From: Bryoerythrophyllum caledonicum
Lineage: Eukaryota > Streptophyta > Bryopsida > Pottiales > Pottiaceae
Reading direction: 5' to 3'
DNA length: 64,000 nucleotides
Assembly (NCBI GenBank): GCA_963971425.1
Contig: OZ020522.1
Span: 5,740,168-5,804,167 of the forward strand
In this document: positions 10,964 to 24,900 of the stretch, piece by piece
Layout: each line of letters opens with the position of its first letter
How positions within the stretch are numbered: position 1 is the stretch's first letter
Notes under the pieces: generated by a model
What the model saw: the letters and a program-made list of their open reading frames with translations, nothing else
Told to the model about the DNA's origin: nothing
The model's database searches: none
Program-made: the position numbers and the translations under genes

Positions 10964-12439
10964 TTTGATGGATAAAATATCTAGAAATGAACAAACGTGA
11001 TAGGTAGTATGTGGAAAAATATCAAGAGTTCCTAAAGAAACTTTGATATTGAAGACTTCTGAACTTGATGATTAGCAAGCAATGGATACATAGCGCAGCT
11101 CAAAGCTCTTGGGAAACAAAAGTTCAGAAGTAAAGTGAGGCTCCGTGTGCTATTTTCTTTATACTCACGGAGATTATGACGGTTGGGAGACGGGAGGATG
11201 TCAATCTACCAGCGGACGAGATCGGGGGAGCGGTCGGCGGGGTGGACGGCGAAATGGCAACCGCTGGACAGTCAACCGCACGGACGGTCGCGCGATCGCC
11301 CCAAGCGGACGGAATGGCCGTCCGCAACGCGGTTGCCTCCGGTGGTGGACGCCCGGCGTCGTCTGCCGGGCGGTCGTCCGGGGTAGCAAACGGCTATTTA
11401 CCCCCACGTAAACTGACCAAAGTCAGTGATGCCACCGGACGTCCTCATGGGGCCAAGGACATCCTCCCTTCAGACGACTAGACGTCATGGACGTCGAGCG
11501 TCCTGACAACTTTGGTCTGACGTCCATCATTTGTCGATTCCAGTAAGATTTTGGGATTCTTCATTTCGTCTTGGTTTCTACGCTGGCCTACTGATCTACT
11601 CTGCTGGTCTGGCAAATTTATTCAATGGCGACTCCAGGATTTTTGCAGTATGGAACTCATTATATCCATATCCATGACGTGCAACGCATTGAGGAAGGAA
11701 GGGATCTACAAATGCAGCGTCGGTGTCGGTTGAGGGTTCACGTACTGGTTCCATGTGTTCTCACAACATTGAGGAACCGAGAAAGGTCCACAGGATAGGG
11801 GGAGTACATCACAGAAGCTACATCCTAGGAACTTTTCAACCCCATAAGCAATGAAGTTTATATGCTGAATATCTTCAGTAGAGGAGGATCATCTATGTAC
11901 TCCAGAATCACGTTGGCCGCCAACAACATGGGAGATCTCATCTTAGCTCTGTACAGAGAGGTTGGTGAAGCCAGAAGCTTGCGCTACATTGTGCACCACA
12001 CTGCTAGGAGGAGATTGGACCTCATACCACGCGGCCCCCGACCCAGAAGTCTAGACCTTGTTGCCTTGGATGTGACGCCTGATCTCCCCGTCTAGACTTT
12101 TCTTTGGAAGCTCACGGCTGACAAAGTCCATTGCCTGCATAAATTTGACTCGATGGTTGGCTATTGGATTGTCGAAAACAAACTGGAAGTTGGTTTTTTT
12201 GGCTATATCCCATTGTCAATGGTTATTATGGACGGTGTAGTCTACACATTCTTTCAGCACATCGACTAGGAGGGTTGCCTCAAGCTCATCACCTATGATG
12301 GGGATACCGAGGTTGGTTGGATAATCAATTTTGCTAGTTGGTCGGATTTGAGATTGTGGCGCTCGGAATTGGGGGGTGCCGCTGGTCATCTCTTCCTTGT
12401 GGCATATGATACACATGCAATTGCCAGGGTTGTCTACAT
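10964..12439. other. Unassigned; GC-rich patch at 11.2-11.5 kb
   Basis: 11176-11481 is GC-rich with open frames in several phases on both strands, which is usual for GC-rich repeats and not evidence of a gene. It contains repeated GGACGTC/GACGTCC words. Further on (11860-12420), plus-strand pieces have coding-like composition (MLNIFSRGGSSMYSRITLAANNMG…) but no recognisable domain. They may be remains of an unidentified element. Confidence 0.3.
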
Positions 12440-12665
12440 AGACGGATAGGGGCCCAAAGACAGTAGACAGATGGACAGTCGGACAGACGGACAAGACGGA
12501 CAACACCCTTACCGGACAGATGCCTGGAATATTCCAAAGAATATGCCCCAAATATAAAGGAATATATCCGAATATACCCAAATATTCTAGAATATTCTCT
12601 ACCGGACGGACAACAGCCTCTATCGGACAGACAGCCGGACGGACAAACACTACCGTATGAACGGA
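12440..12665 (+). repeat. Degenerate CGGACGGACA-type short repeats
   Basis: Words of the form GGACAGACGGACA / CCGGACGGACAA recur at least eight times across this stretch. They flank an AT-rich core (about 12525-12600) made of AATATTCC/GGAATAT words. The structure is a decayed minisatellite. Confidence 0.55.
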
Positions 12666-13440
12666 CGCCGGAACAACCCAAGCAATTGCCGACAGGCTTA
12701 CCGTCACCATCTGAGAGGTATCTCCAAGGGATGGGAGGGTGACCTGGAAGACCAAGTTCTCCAGGTTCTTCAACCATCCTGACTTTCATCGCCTTGGGAT
12801 AGCCAAAGCCCATGCGGTTGGATGTGGTGCTTCCATCACTGTTTCAACTCTCGCTGGGTACCGTGCGACGTGGGATGTGCTCTGCAACGAATCGCAACAA
12901 GTGCTGCCTTTTGTCACAGAAATTGGGCGTTTTGGTTCATACTGCAACTTCTTTGTGGCGGAGTTTCATCTTTAGATGCATCATATGGGTCCACAATAGA
13001 TTCAGTAGTGAGTTGTTGTGAGTAGTAGACATGAGTTGTTGTTGACGAGTAGTTGTTATCGATAGAAGACTAGAGCATTGTTGCTCAGACTTTGGCTTTG
13101 ATGAATAAAAGAGGTTCAAACCTTCCATTCTCTTTGTATTTATGTCTTCTAGGATTCTCCAAATGTTGGTATTTCTTTATCTTTCTGATATGCGTGGAGA
13201 ATCCACAATTGAATCCACAAGTCCGTGAGTCGCCGAAGCGGTCAGATTCTTGTAGTAAAGTGGGAAAAATTAATCCTGATGTTGTACCACGAATTTTCAA
13301 AACTTTTTAGTTAGTTAATTATGAGTGGTTAGTTTACACAAAATAGTTTAGCTGGAAGGTTAGGATTAAATCAAGTGTTAATCTTTAGATAGTATTAGCC
13401 TAAGAAAAATAAAGAGAAAGTAGAAACCATTAAGATCGAT
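12666..13440. other. No gene recognised
   Basis: Short chance frames only. An AATAAA word near 13105 and AT-rich flanks would suit an LTR or transcript end, but nothing decides it. Confidence 0.3.
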
Positions 13441-13679
13441 AAGTACCGACCCGAGGCCGTACCTTAAAACCGGGCCATCCCGAGGATTCTAGTTCAAGGG
13501 ACCGAGCTCTAGGGACCAAGCTCAAGGACACCAATTGACGGGCCATGAAGCACACCGAGTCTCCAGTCCAAGCCGGGACTCGAACCGACCACAAATCAAC
13601 TCAACGACATTGGGAGACACCCGGATGACCGAGGAAGGTAGAGAGGGGACAAGTTGACTTGGAGAAGGAAGTTGTTCCG

Positions 13680-14790
13680 AAGGACCCGAAGACTCGAAAG
13701 GCGGAGGCTGAACAAAGCCTGGAGCGGAACCCGTACGCGGACCTCTCAAGTAGGCTGTGCGCGGAAGCTCCAGACAGGTTGTGTGCAGAAACCCCGCAGC
13801 AGGTGATCATGAGCGGAACTATCTGAGCAAGCCGAGTGCGGAATCTAGCTGGTGCAACCGTGTGTGGATACCGGGGAGCGGAACTCACTGGAGAGGAGCT
13901 AAGTGCGGAAAACTTGGAGGGGAGCTCGTACGGAAGCTCTCGGCAAGCAAGTGCGGAAGCTCTTGGCAGGTAGGAGCGGAAGCTCTTAACAGGCCGTGTG
14001 CGGAAACCCAGCAGATGGCGGCCGTGTGTAGAAACCCTTTTGGCGACTATGTGCGGAGACTCAAGGCGACTGTGTGCGGAAACCCAAGCAGCGGCAAGGC
14101 GAGCGTGCGCGGACCTCTTAAGCAGGTGTGTGCAGAAGGCCGGAGCGGAAGGCCGAAGCGGAACCTGGTGAGCCGACAGCTGAGCAAGACATGGAGCGCG
14201 GAAACACCAAGGTCAAAAGTGGAAACCTGAGTACGGAAGTCCTTAGGGAGCAAGTGAGGAAACTCGACGCGGAAAGGGTGGCACCCATAGGCCAACTGAG
14301 GCGGAGTAGGTGCGGAACCTAACGAGAAGAGTCCGTGCGGAAACCAAAAGGCGGGGTCATGCGGAACTTGTTGGACGTAGACAGAGCCTAATCACACGCG
14401 AGGCAAAGCTCACACGACGGTACCCTCAGCGACACTCACCGCGCGGCGGGGACAACACCTACACGACGGGCAGGGCATCACCTGCAACGACACCCTCATA
14501 GCCGGAGGCAAGTGAATGAAGAACCTATCTAGCAGGTTGAGTGCTCAACATGTGTGAGGTGAAAGCGTCTGCGGAACCCACTGTGTGGAGCATACACAAG
14601 GACTGGACAACAACACCAGGCGGCATCCACAGACAACTGAGGAGAGCAGGTACGGAACCCAACTGAAGAGAGCAAGAAAAGAACCATTTAGCGCGAGTGT
14701 CTGAGTGGAAACCCTCGGCAGGTAGGCCGGAGAGGAAACCTGTGTGAGGAAGGTCGGAACGGAAGGCGTGTGCGGAAATCCAAGCAGCGG
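13680..14790 (+). repeat. Degenerate GTGCGGAA-core tandem array
   Basis: A core of the form (G)TGCGGAAnCC / GAGCGGAAGCTC recurs roughly every 25-40 bp for about 1.1 kb, with much divergence between units. GC content is well above the flanks. It lies just beyond the probable start of the 3' LTR of the methyltransferase retroelement and may be an LTR-internal minisatellite. A few similar words (AAGGCCGGAGCGGA) reappear at about 34.2 kb. Confidence 0.65.
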
Positions 14791-17700
14791 CAGTGTCGTA
14801 TCTCTTCATGTCATCAATAGTATGTGTCGTATAGCCACTTTACTACTACATATACTCATGATCTATGCAAATCTCATAAGAACTACCCTATCATAAGCAT
14901 ACATAACATGTAACTATCAGCAAATCCACACTATACAAGGCAACCATGTAGAATTCCACAATTCCCCCCTAGTTGAATATAGCGCCCATGCAACTTAGTT
15001 AGCAAAAGAAAACATAGCTACTGAAGTAAATAACTATCTACAAAATATACTATTACAAATATGAAGTTGAAAATAGTCCATTTGAGTCTTCAAACCAAGT
15101 TGTAAAGAGAGGGATAAGCTAGGTACAATTGAGCCCCATCCTCATTCGCTTCCAACGCCATTTTTGTGGTTGGACTCTACTTTCAACTTAGCAGTACTCT
15201 TGATGACAGTATATTCTCACTCCATCCACGCAACATAGGATTACCTTGATTTCTTACACCGTGGGCAACTCCAATTTCCTTCAGGAAGTGTTGCCAGAGG
15301 AGGACGAAGACATGCCATATGCCACCCTCTCTGGCATTAGTCACATAACAACACAGTTGCTGCGCCCTTGATTTCTCTACAAACAAAACATCTATATCCA
15401 GCTGGAACCACTACCATCTCTGGATGTATTGATCCTTCAATAAGCAAATGACAAGGTGCACAATTCTTGGTATTGTCCCTTGTCCATCTATTCCTTCTAA
15501 AAGAACGACCCCACTTTGCAAGATCTCCTTGACCCGCAAGATGGTTCTACCTACTCGAACATCCAAGGTCGTGGGTGCCTCACATTGTAAATATACGTAA
15601 TCACCCACTTGAGAACGTCGAAGCTGAGGTTTGTAAGCCCCACTCCTAATACGTGCATAACGCAACCTATCTCTATGTTGCGCTATTGCCAAGTTCTCCA
15701 TAGCGATAGGCATGGCCCTCTGAAAATATTCAGCATGATCTTGTAGCACTTGTGCCCAAATCTTCGGATCATCCAAGTCCACAACAAGGTTTAGTTTCTC
15801 TCTTACTGCCAAAGGCAATATTGGCTCTCTGCCATAGAGTAGCTGATAATGACTATAACATGCCAAAGAAGCTTGCCGACTGAAGCAATAACCCATTGCT
15901 ATCCACGGTAGCTTGAGGTCTCAATCTCCATGATTGCCTGCTAGCAATCCATATTTGCGCAATCCACGTTTGACTGTCTGAACCACTCTCTCTGCCAATC
16001 CATCTGCCTTTGGCTGGTCTCTAGAAGTTGTTGGATGATCAATTAGAGCTTTAGTGCAAAGCTCTTCAAAAGACCCAAGGAACTCCCTTCCTTTGTCTGT
16101 CAACACCTCTATAGGGGCTCCAAACCTAGCTAGAACTCGATCTAGGAATGCCGCCGCTGCTAGCTCAGAGGAATTTTGCGGTAAAGCCACCAGCTCAATC
16201 CACTTGCTGAAATGCTCTACCATAACAAGTTCATACTTAACACCTCTTTTGTGGTCATCAATGGTCCAGCAAAATCAGGACTCCACCTATAGCCCAATCC
16301 CATAATTGGTAATGGTTGTAGTTGGAGAGACAAGGTATTGAAGCTTGATCTAACCCAATCGCAAACTTCACACCACCCACATAGGTTGCCACCTCTTGTT
16401 GCATGCCCATCCACCAATATTGACCACGCAACATTGAGTGTGTGCGTCGTACTCCAAAATGTCCCAAGTCTTCATGCATTTGCTGTATCAACTGAAGATG
16501 TTGTTCTGGCCTAGGAACTACCCTCCGTGTTCCATCTTGCCATCTCCGAAATATAGGTCTACCCTCCCAATGAAATCTAGCCACTCTATGAGCTATCCGG
16601 TCCCGCTCTTGAGGTGTGGTATTAGGAAGAAACCCCCCATATTGTAGACGATACAAAATCCCTTCATCTCGCCACACAGCAGTGGTGATTCCCTTTTCTG
16701 GATCCCTTTTCATCTGATTGTTCATCCACAACATATCCCAAAGCTTCTTCAATAGTTTGGCCAGATTTCCCTTCCATCCATGCCAAATAAGCTGAAGCAT
16801 GCCAACCTGGCACTGCCTCTTGGTCAGAAGTACCGTGCCACCTGGCACCAGTCAAGTCTTCTTGCAATGGGCTTGGATTACGGCTCAAGCCATCTGCATC
16901 CAAATTTTGCAACTTTGCCTTATGGACTACTTCAAAATCATATTCTTGCAATAATAATGCCCACCTGGCTAACTTTCCTGTAAGCTTGTCTGATTCCATC
17001 AACCACTTAAGAGGTTGATGGTCAGTTACAAATATAAAGTTTTGCCCACAAAGGTATGGACAAAAATACGCCACCGCCCATACTACCGCAAGACATTCTC
17101 CTTCATAGGATGATTACTTGGCCTTTGCATTATTGTTACTTCGAGAAGCATATGCAATGACATACTCCTTTCCATCATCATCCATTTGAGTTAAAACAAC
17201 ACCAATTCCCAACATACTCAAATCTGTATGGAGTTGGAATGGCCGTCTTGCATCTGGCCTTCTCAACACTGGTGCTAAATTTAGTACTCCTTTCAAGGCC
17301 TCAAATGCTTCTTCTTGAGCAGGGCCCCACATTCATTCTTGATCAGAGTGTGTCAATAGAGTCAAAGGTTTAGCCAAAAGACTAAAACCACGAACAAATC
17401 GACGGTAATAGTTTGTTAAACCCATGAAAGCTCTCAACCTTGACACATCTCTAGGAATTGGAATTCTATTTAAGGCTTCCACCTTCGCTTGTTGTACACC
17501 TAAACCTCCTAGCGTGATCATATGGCCCAAATAAGGTAATTCATTATGAAAGAACCTACACTTTCCATGATGCAAGCGAAGACCCCATTGTTGCAGCCTT
17601 TCAAATACTTGTTGCAAATGTTTTACATGCTCTTGTCGTGTATCACTAAAGATAATATCATCTATGTAACACCGAGCAAATGACAAACCTTTTAAGACTT

Positions 17701-18779
17701 GATCCATCACACGTTGAAATTCTGTTGGAGCATTCTTCAATCCAAAAGGTAAAAACTTTCAATGAAAGAGCATATCTCTTCCATCATCATCTACTCCCCA
17801 AAATGTTGTCTTCACCCGATCTTCTTTTCTCAATGGCAATTGGTGGGACCCTAACCTCAAGTCCAAAGTACTAAAGACTCTTGTTTTTTCAACTGCATCA
17901 AATAACTCCTCAAGTGTAGGCATAGGGTAGTGATCCGATTTGGTCTTCTTCTAAACTGGCCGGTAATCTTGACACATACGCTTCTCCGTCCAATTTCCAA
18001 GAATGTCCTTCTTTGTTGGCATGACCGTTGCACATGCATATTTACCATATGAGAGCTCCACCAAACCTCCATCAAACAACTCCTTGCATCGCACTTTGAT
18101 CCCATCTCTCTTAGAAATACTCAACTTGTATGGACGTCTAAATATTGGATAATCGTCGTCCAATTGTATTCTTACCAGCTTGCCCTTATAGCCCTCTAAT
18201 TCAGTGAGCTTGAAAGCAAAACAGGCCTTGTACGAGCGAATGAAAGCTCGCACATTCCCTGCCTCTGCACCTGTGAGTCCCATCCCTATGTCCATCTCCC
18301 AATCCTTCTGAATTGGCAAGATTACATTCTTTCTTAAGGACTCCAATATAGGTGCTCACACTCCTTCTAGTTGCTAGTTGGATGAAGATGCACCATTGCC
18401 CTTTTCCAAGGCAATAGATGCTATCATTTTATCATGAACATGAGCCAAATGAGGTGCTTTCTTTACAAAAAATACCTTGTTAAAAAGTTCCCTGGCATTC
18501 TCCTTACCCAATTCTTGGGCCAATGCTGCCAAGACCCTTTGACCTCGTAGTTCATCTTCTACAACCCATTCAAAGGCACCTCCATCCCACGTCTTCATTC
18601 CTCTAAGGGTTGTATCCCAGGCTTGCTTACTCTCCAGCCACACCTCTACATCTGGATGATCATCTTTTGAAATATCATGAGATGTCATTCCACCTTGTGT
18701 CCCCTAGCTTGAAGACTCTGCCCCCAGCTGTCCATCCAAGCCACCAATTTCATGCGCTTGAGCTGCTAGACACACCCCT

Positions 18780-19970
18780 AGAAATCAAGTTATGGAGTTT
18801 AAATCCATGGCTTGTCCAAGGATGTGGCGGCGTTGAGACTCTGTAATTCCAGGGCGAGCTGTTGTATCTATAAGAAAGCCCATGGCTCTCTCCCGTTCAT
18901 CAACACAAGGCTCACGAAGACTTTGTGTGCTAGTATCAAATACTAAGCCTAGTTCTCCTTCACGAAATGCGAAAGATCTAGGATAACTCATGAATGTAGG
19001 CAAAGCCAAACGAGGTTCCGCTACATTATTTATCAAGGCAAATGGGGCTGAATCTGCATGCACCACTTGTTGAGCAAAGCGACCAACATCTAAAATGTGG
19101 TCAACATGCCTTCTTTATGGACGTGTAAGTTGCCTCAATATTGACGAAATACCTAGTACGGAAGCCAAGTTTGTCCATTTCTACCGCAACCGATGTGCAT
19201 AAGAACCAAGAGCTATTGCATCCACTAGTACTAGTTCCCCAAGATGTAAGCACACCTCTGCTGCAGCATTTCGCAATTGTGCATTGACCACCCCTAATGG
19301 TGGGACATTCTCAAAGATATTGGCCACAAGAGTGGCTTGAAGGCGTTGACACCACTTCAACAACCGCAATAGCTTCCAAAATAGAGTAGATCGGGGGTCT
19401 TGGAGGCCTTGACCTGGCCCAACTCGGGAATGCCCTTGGCAAGGCCATCCAGCCATCACAAGGTCCACTCTTTCTAACCTTTGAAGATTCTCTTGGCCAA
19501 TCAAAGAAATGTTCGATGGTAAACGTGACATACAACCTTGTATAGCACTTGCGTGTAATTGCGTTGGATATCTCATCTGCAAGTGTTGAAGATGATGCTT
19601 TGTTGTTGTGCTGATAATGACATTATTATCCACATATGTATAACTTTGTATAGATAATCGAGCTTCTAAAGCAGCAGTCAATCTTGTACCAAGTCCAACA
19701 AAAAGTTCTATGAGAACTATACCCCCAGCCTCTTTGTGAAGCTCCACAAGCTTTTGCAGAGGAGGCCTTGTATATTTTGGCTCCCAAAGGTGTTGATCAA
19801 CCTTTTTCACTAATTCTTGGCATTGATCCATCAAGCCTTTTGATGTAGTCCAAAGTAGCGTTGGATCCTTTGGATGCCCAATAAACTTGCCCAATTGAAT
19901 TGGCACTTGCATGTCTGATTGTGGAGGTGAATCCAATGAAGACATATTTCCCTCAAGTAGCATATCACTA
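18780..19970 (-). mobile_element. Methyltransferase part of the Ty3-type element (C5-cytosine DNMT)
   Basis: This is the part of the element between protease and reverse transcriptase. Motif I is seen as LIELFVGLG (SAM binding), motif IV as AGWPCQGHS (the PCQ catalytic loop), motif VI as FENVPP, and motifs IX-X as ERERAMGF followed by RRHILGQAMD. The blocks are in the order and spacing of the C5-methyltransferase catalytic domain (Pfam DNA_methylase). There is no sign of BAH, chromo, UBA or other host regulatory domains, so it appears as a compact catalytic cassette. Retroelement-borne DNMTs are known, from memory, in the charophyte Klebsormidium and in dinoflagellates. The part is broken along with the rest of the element. 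Confidence 0.85.
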
Positions 19971-21917
19971 GATGCAAATCACTCGGCAACGCATCCATAC
20001 ATCGCTACTAGTCCATATACTAGGTCTGCACTGGCACCAAAGGTGACAGAGAGTATTTCCTTCCTTTCATCTCTTTGAGATCAACCCGGTGTAAACCATG
20101 CTTCCTCAGTTGAGCAATCGTGACCAAACCAATGGGGTACAATGCCTATTGCCCTATAAGTATATCATAAGTGGTGGCACCCGTGATCACACATCTTATA
20201 GATATGTAAGTATATGCATCGTTGCCCACCTTGAATTGTAGCCTTAAATATTCTTTTGTAAGCCCTATTAGATGTTCTGTGCCCCCAACAGATGTTACAA
20301 TCATAAAAGGACATGGATCAAGGTCTTCTACTTTAATACCTAGGCTCTCTATTAAGTTCTTTTCCAACATAATTGGTTGAGCCCCTGTATCAAGTAAAAC
20401 CTTTTGTGGGTACACCTTAGAACCATTACGTCCAGCCACAGAAAATACATGGCCTGAATTGGCCAATTTAACCATCCATGGCTTCATCTGCAAGCGCTCT
20501 CGAGTTGACTTGGCTGGAATATTAGCCAAGTAGCTTTTAACAACCTTCATATCATCTCCCAAATCAAAATGATTCTCATTCAAATGTAGGCCGTTATCAA
20601 ACACTACTGCCAAAGGAGGTTCCTTCTTCCAATCCTTCCAACGCTTGAGTGCATCAGTTGCCTCAGAAGCAAGTTGTTTCTTTTTGCCTTCTATATCTTC
20701 AATCACAGTAGCCTCTTCTGTTTTCTTCACGGCCACATTTGCATGTAATTGCACTTTTCCTTGCAATATCTTTCTAGCCATATAATAGACCATAGGTGCA
20801 TCAAAGTTCAAACTCTGCACTTGCATGCCTGAAAACAATGGGATCTCTAATACCTTAAGCGCCAATTTCTTGATCATATCCTCCTCCAAAGATGTTTTGT
20901 CCTCATTGGGACTTTGATTGTGAAGTGGTTTGGTTGCCACATCTGCAAGACCAAATATCAAGGGCAATCGTGATTGTCCAATATTGTCCGCAGGTCCTTT
21001 GTGGCGTGCACCAAGCTCATTATCAACCAACACGGGATCTTGAAGTACATCTGATGCATGTGATGGTGTCTTCAACTGTGACCTTGTTGTTGTAGCTGCC
21101 ATCAACTCTCCTTGGGCTCCATACTCAAATCTATCATACCCTAGTTGTTGAGGGACACTATGTGCCGGTCTTGATTTAGAGGTTGCAGGTGCTTGTTTAC
21201 TTATTGCTGCAAGCAAGAACACTAAGCTATTTTGCAATTCACCCATACGTGCCTCGAAACTGTTAGTTCCAAAGGTTGATCCCCTCCCTTGTGGTTGAAA
21301 AGATTGAGGCCTCAACTGTGGATTCTTAATCCAACATTGAGCCTCAGTATGCCCTATCCGTCCACAAGTAGGATGAGAGTATTTAGCAGGAGAGTTGGCA
21401 GGCTTGCCTTGACTATATGTCTTTGTTTGTTGACTCTTGTCAGCTGCTTTTCCTTTACTTCCACTTGCACCACCTACACTATCAGAAGGCTTTGGGCAAT
21501 CCTTCTTGCTATGGCCCAATTCTCCACATCCCCAACACCTTATACAAAAATTTACAGGTGTTGCCACTTCTGCAGCCATTGCAACTTGCTTAGGTAGCTT
21601 TGAATTTACATGGCCTTTGCTTGGACCTCCAGTAGTAGCCTTAAGTTGACTTGTTGTTGTTGTTGTTGTCATAATGGATGATAAACTTCCAGCTTCTTCC
21701 ACGCACAACACTCGTTCAAATTGCTCTACTATTGTAAATGTTTGAGCTAAGGTAGCTCGACCTCCATACATCAATAGTATATGAGGATGTGCCATCTCTC
21801 GAATCTTCTTGTCTTGTTTTCCCATATAAAGCTCCACCAATTGTCGCTCTGTAAATGCATCTCCACTTTCACGAGCAAACCTTGCAAGGCGTACATACAA
21901 AATTCGTGTAGTATCTT

Positions 21918-24900
21918 TGTGGGAGTCTAAAACTCCCATTTGGTCGCCCCTACCAAAAAAATTAGTTAAAATAGGGTTTTTAGTATTAGTTAATTAGAAA
22001 AGTAGTTAGTATTGTGTGGAATTAGATTAGATAGTGGATAGGGAAAATAGGAAAATGCTTAAGTAGTTAATTAGGTTTATAGTGGTGATAAAACCGGGTC
22101 TTGAAATCACTAATTTAAGTCCCAAGAAACAATTTCAAAAGAGTCCTGGGAGAGATCCCGGGACGTAAGTCTAAAATCACCACTTAAATCTAAATTAACT
22201 AGTTAAGTTTGGAAGGTAGTTAGAACCAGTTGAGTTCTAGATACTAATTCTTATTTGAATTAGTAGTAGTGGTAGAAAAAAGAAAAGAAAAGACAGAAAA
22301 GAAAAATATAAAAGAAAAAGAAAAAGAAAAAAGAAAAAAATATATTCCAAAAAATTTAAAAATAAAAATAAATTAAAAATTAAAAAAATATATATACCCG
22401 GGTATCAACCCGGGTATGAACTAGCCCGGGTACCAACCCGGATATGAACTATCTCGGGCACCAACCCGGGTATGGGCTGATACCCGGTTACCCGGGTATC
22501 ACCCGTGCATCAGCCCGAGTATCTCCAGCCATCTTGGCCAACCCCCTCTCTCCGAAATTTTCTTCTTCTCTCCAGAAACTCTTCTTCCCCCCTCCAGAAC
22601 TCTTCTCTCTCCCCCTCCTTCTCTAAAATCTCCCCCCCCTCAAATTTTCTCCTCTATCTCCCTCTCTAGTTCTCTCTCTCTCATAAGTTCTCCATCCCTC
22701 TCTATTTGGTCTCTTTTTGGAGTTGGGGTTTGAAGAAGTAGTTGAAGAAGTGGAAAGGAGATGCAACTAGGATTTCAAGAGAAGGTAGCGCAAGAGGTTT
22801 GAAGAGGAGGTGCGCGAGCTAAGGTTTGGTGGAAGAGGGCGCAAGTTAGGATTTGGTGGAAAAAGCGCGCAAGCTAGGGTTTGGTGGAGATTTCTAGGGT
22901 TTGTGGAAGTGGAGGAGATTTGTGGCCGAAACGAGAAGATAAAAGAGACAAAGGAAGGAGGTTGCGGGTGCAACAACAAAGGTGAGTCTTGCTCATATTG
23001 GGTTTCTTTTGTTTGTGCAAAATTCTTGTTTGTGAATCTTTTCCTCTCTTGTCTACCGGGTGACTCCCCCGGTAACATCCTCCCCGGTCTAGAGAAAAAG
23101 TCCCTCGGGGGACTTCATCTAGACCTTATTGTTTACATGTGTAGTTGTTGTCGATTGTCCTAGCCTTGTTGCAAGTTGTTATTTTGAGTTGTTTCCCTCC
23201 TCCTATCATTTTAGGTCTTGCCCCCAATTCCTATATTTTTCTCGGTCAACCGGGCAACCGGGAAAAACCTCTTTCTAAGTCCTTGTCTCCAAAGTCCTCT
23301 CCTCGTTATCATTATATGTGACCTTGTGTTGTTAGTATGTTGCTAGATGTGTGAGACACCCATATCCACATACTCTAGCAAAGTGTTCCAGAGTTGTTTA
23401 TCGGTTGACCGGTAGACTTGTGTTTCCGGGCCAGACCGGAGTTTGTGACAAGTTAATAGGGAGATTGGTGGAAGTACAGGCATTTTGAGGATTTTGTCCA
23501 CCCAGGACAACATGGCTCTCCGGTGAGTTGGGTGGATTTTCCATCCTCCAAGAAGTGGGGCTTGAAGGTCTATGAGAGAAAAAAAAGCCTCCCGGTAACT
23601 TCTACCAGGAAGGAACCGGTAGACCTCCCTTCCTCAACCCCGGAGTCCTTGGTGGAGTCCTCTGTGGCTAAATTAATCGAGCTTAAAGAGACTCCGCATG
23701 TATCTATAGATACACCCAACCTCTCGGTGGATATTCCCAATCCACTGGTAGACCTCCCGGTTGAGACATCCAACCTCCCGGGGATTTTCTTGACCATATT
23801 GGTACTTCCAGACGTAGTGACGATCCCTATATGTCTCAATCGGAAGAGTCTTCTGGTTGAGTCTTCGTTATATGTTATGTGTTGGTTTACCTCACCGGTT
23901 GGTGAGATGTTGTTTTAAGTTGCTAGAATTACACACTAAGGTGAGAGTAGTGATGTCGATGGGGCCCCATTGCGCACCCGGTCACTACCACTTGAGTGGT
24001 TTCTCCGGCTACTTAGTTTTGTTAGGGAAAGGTTCACCGGTCCCGGGACCGGGAGTCTTCCAGTTTACCGGTCTACTGGTAATCCGCCGGTGACTAGGCT
24101 ATCCTTGATTTTAGGATCTAGACGTCGTTTTGTCCTGTATTGGATGTACTTTTGGAGGGTAGCTATTGACTTTAGTGCACTCCCTAGATGTCGTTTTGTC
24201 CTTTTAGGGTTTAGTTTTGGGGCGTAGCTATTGACTTTAGTACACTTTTTAGATGCCATTTCCACCTTTTGGGGATCTAGTTTTGGAGGGTAGCTACTGA
24301 CCTTTGTGTACTTAAGGGCCTTGGGCTCTTGTGTTATGTACTCTTCTCTTTATTGATCTCCTCGTGTCTTACCTTCATTGCTTGTGTCTAGAGTCTTTGT
24401 TGAGCTTATATGAGTAGACCGGGAGAGGGTTGAGTCCTCCTAGTGTGTCTTTGCTAGGTGTGCAAGGTTGTGACTTGTTGTGTGTTAAGTGATTGAGTGT
24501 GAGTAGAGACATCCCGAGGGGCTAGGATATCCGGGTTAGATAAATAGAGTGAGGTCCGGGACTTATGCTCTAGACTTTTTACCGGTGGGACCGGGAAGAG
24601 TTGCTTTACCGATGGGACCGGGAAGAGTTGCTTTATCAGATGGGATCCGGGAAGCCCATGGCTATTTATGATAGCCTCCCTTAAGTGGGAAGTGTTTGGA
24701 TTGGTGGGGAGTAGGGGGTGACATCCCCCTTCTCTCGGTACACCGAGAGACATCCCAGCTAAGCCTGAGTCCGGTGAATTCCGGGAATATTACCCTTACA
24801 TTGGATTAGTTCCAACGATCCCCGTGGAAGGTTGTTTCGCTCATATGATTTGTTTAGTACTAACTTGTTGTGAGTCTTGTATCTTCTTGCTTTGATTCAT

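Noticed and set aside
11176-11481. GC-rich frames on both strands
   Set aside because: Open frames in several phases on both strands reflect high GC content; no domain is present.
23523-23918. 131-codon Pro/Ser-rich frame
   Set aside because: It lies inside the solo LTR, is made of CCGG-rich repeats, and has no domain.
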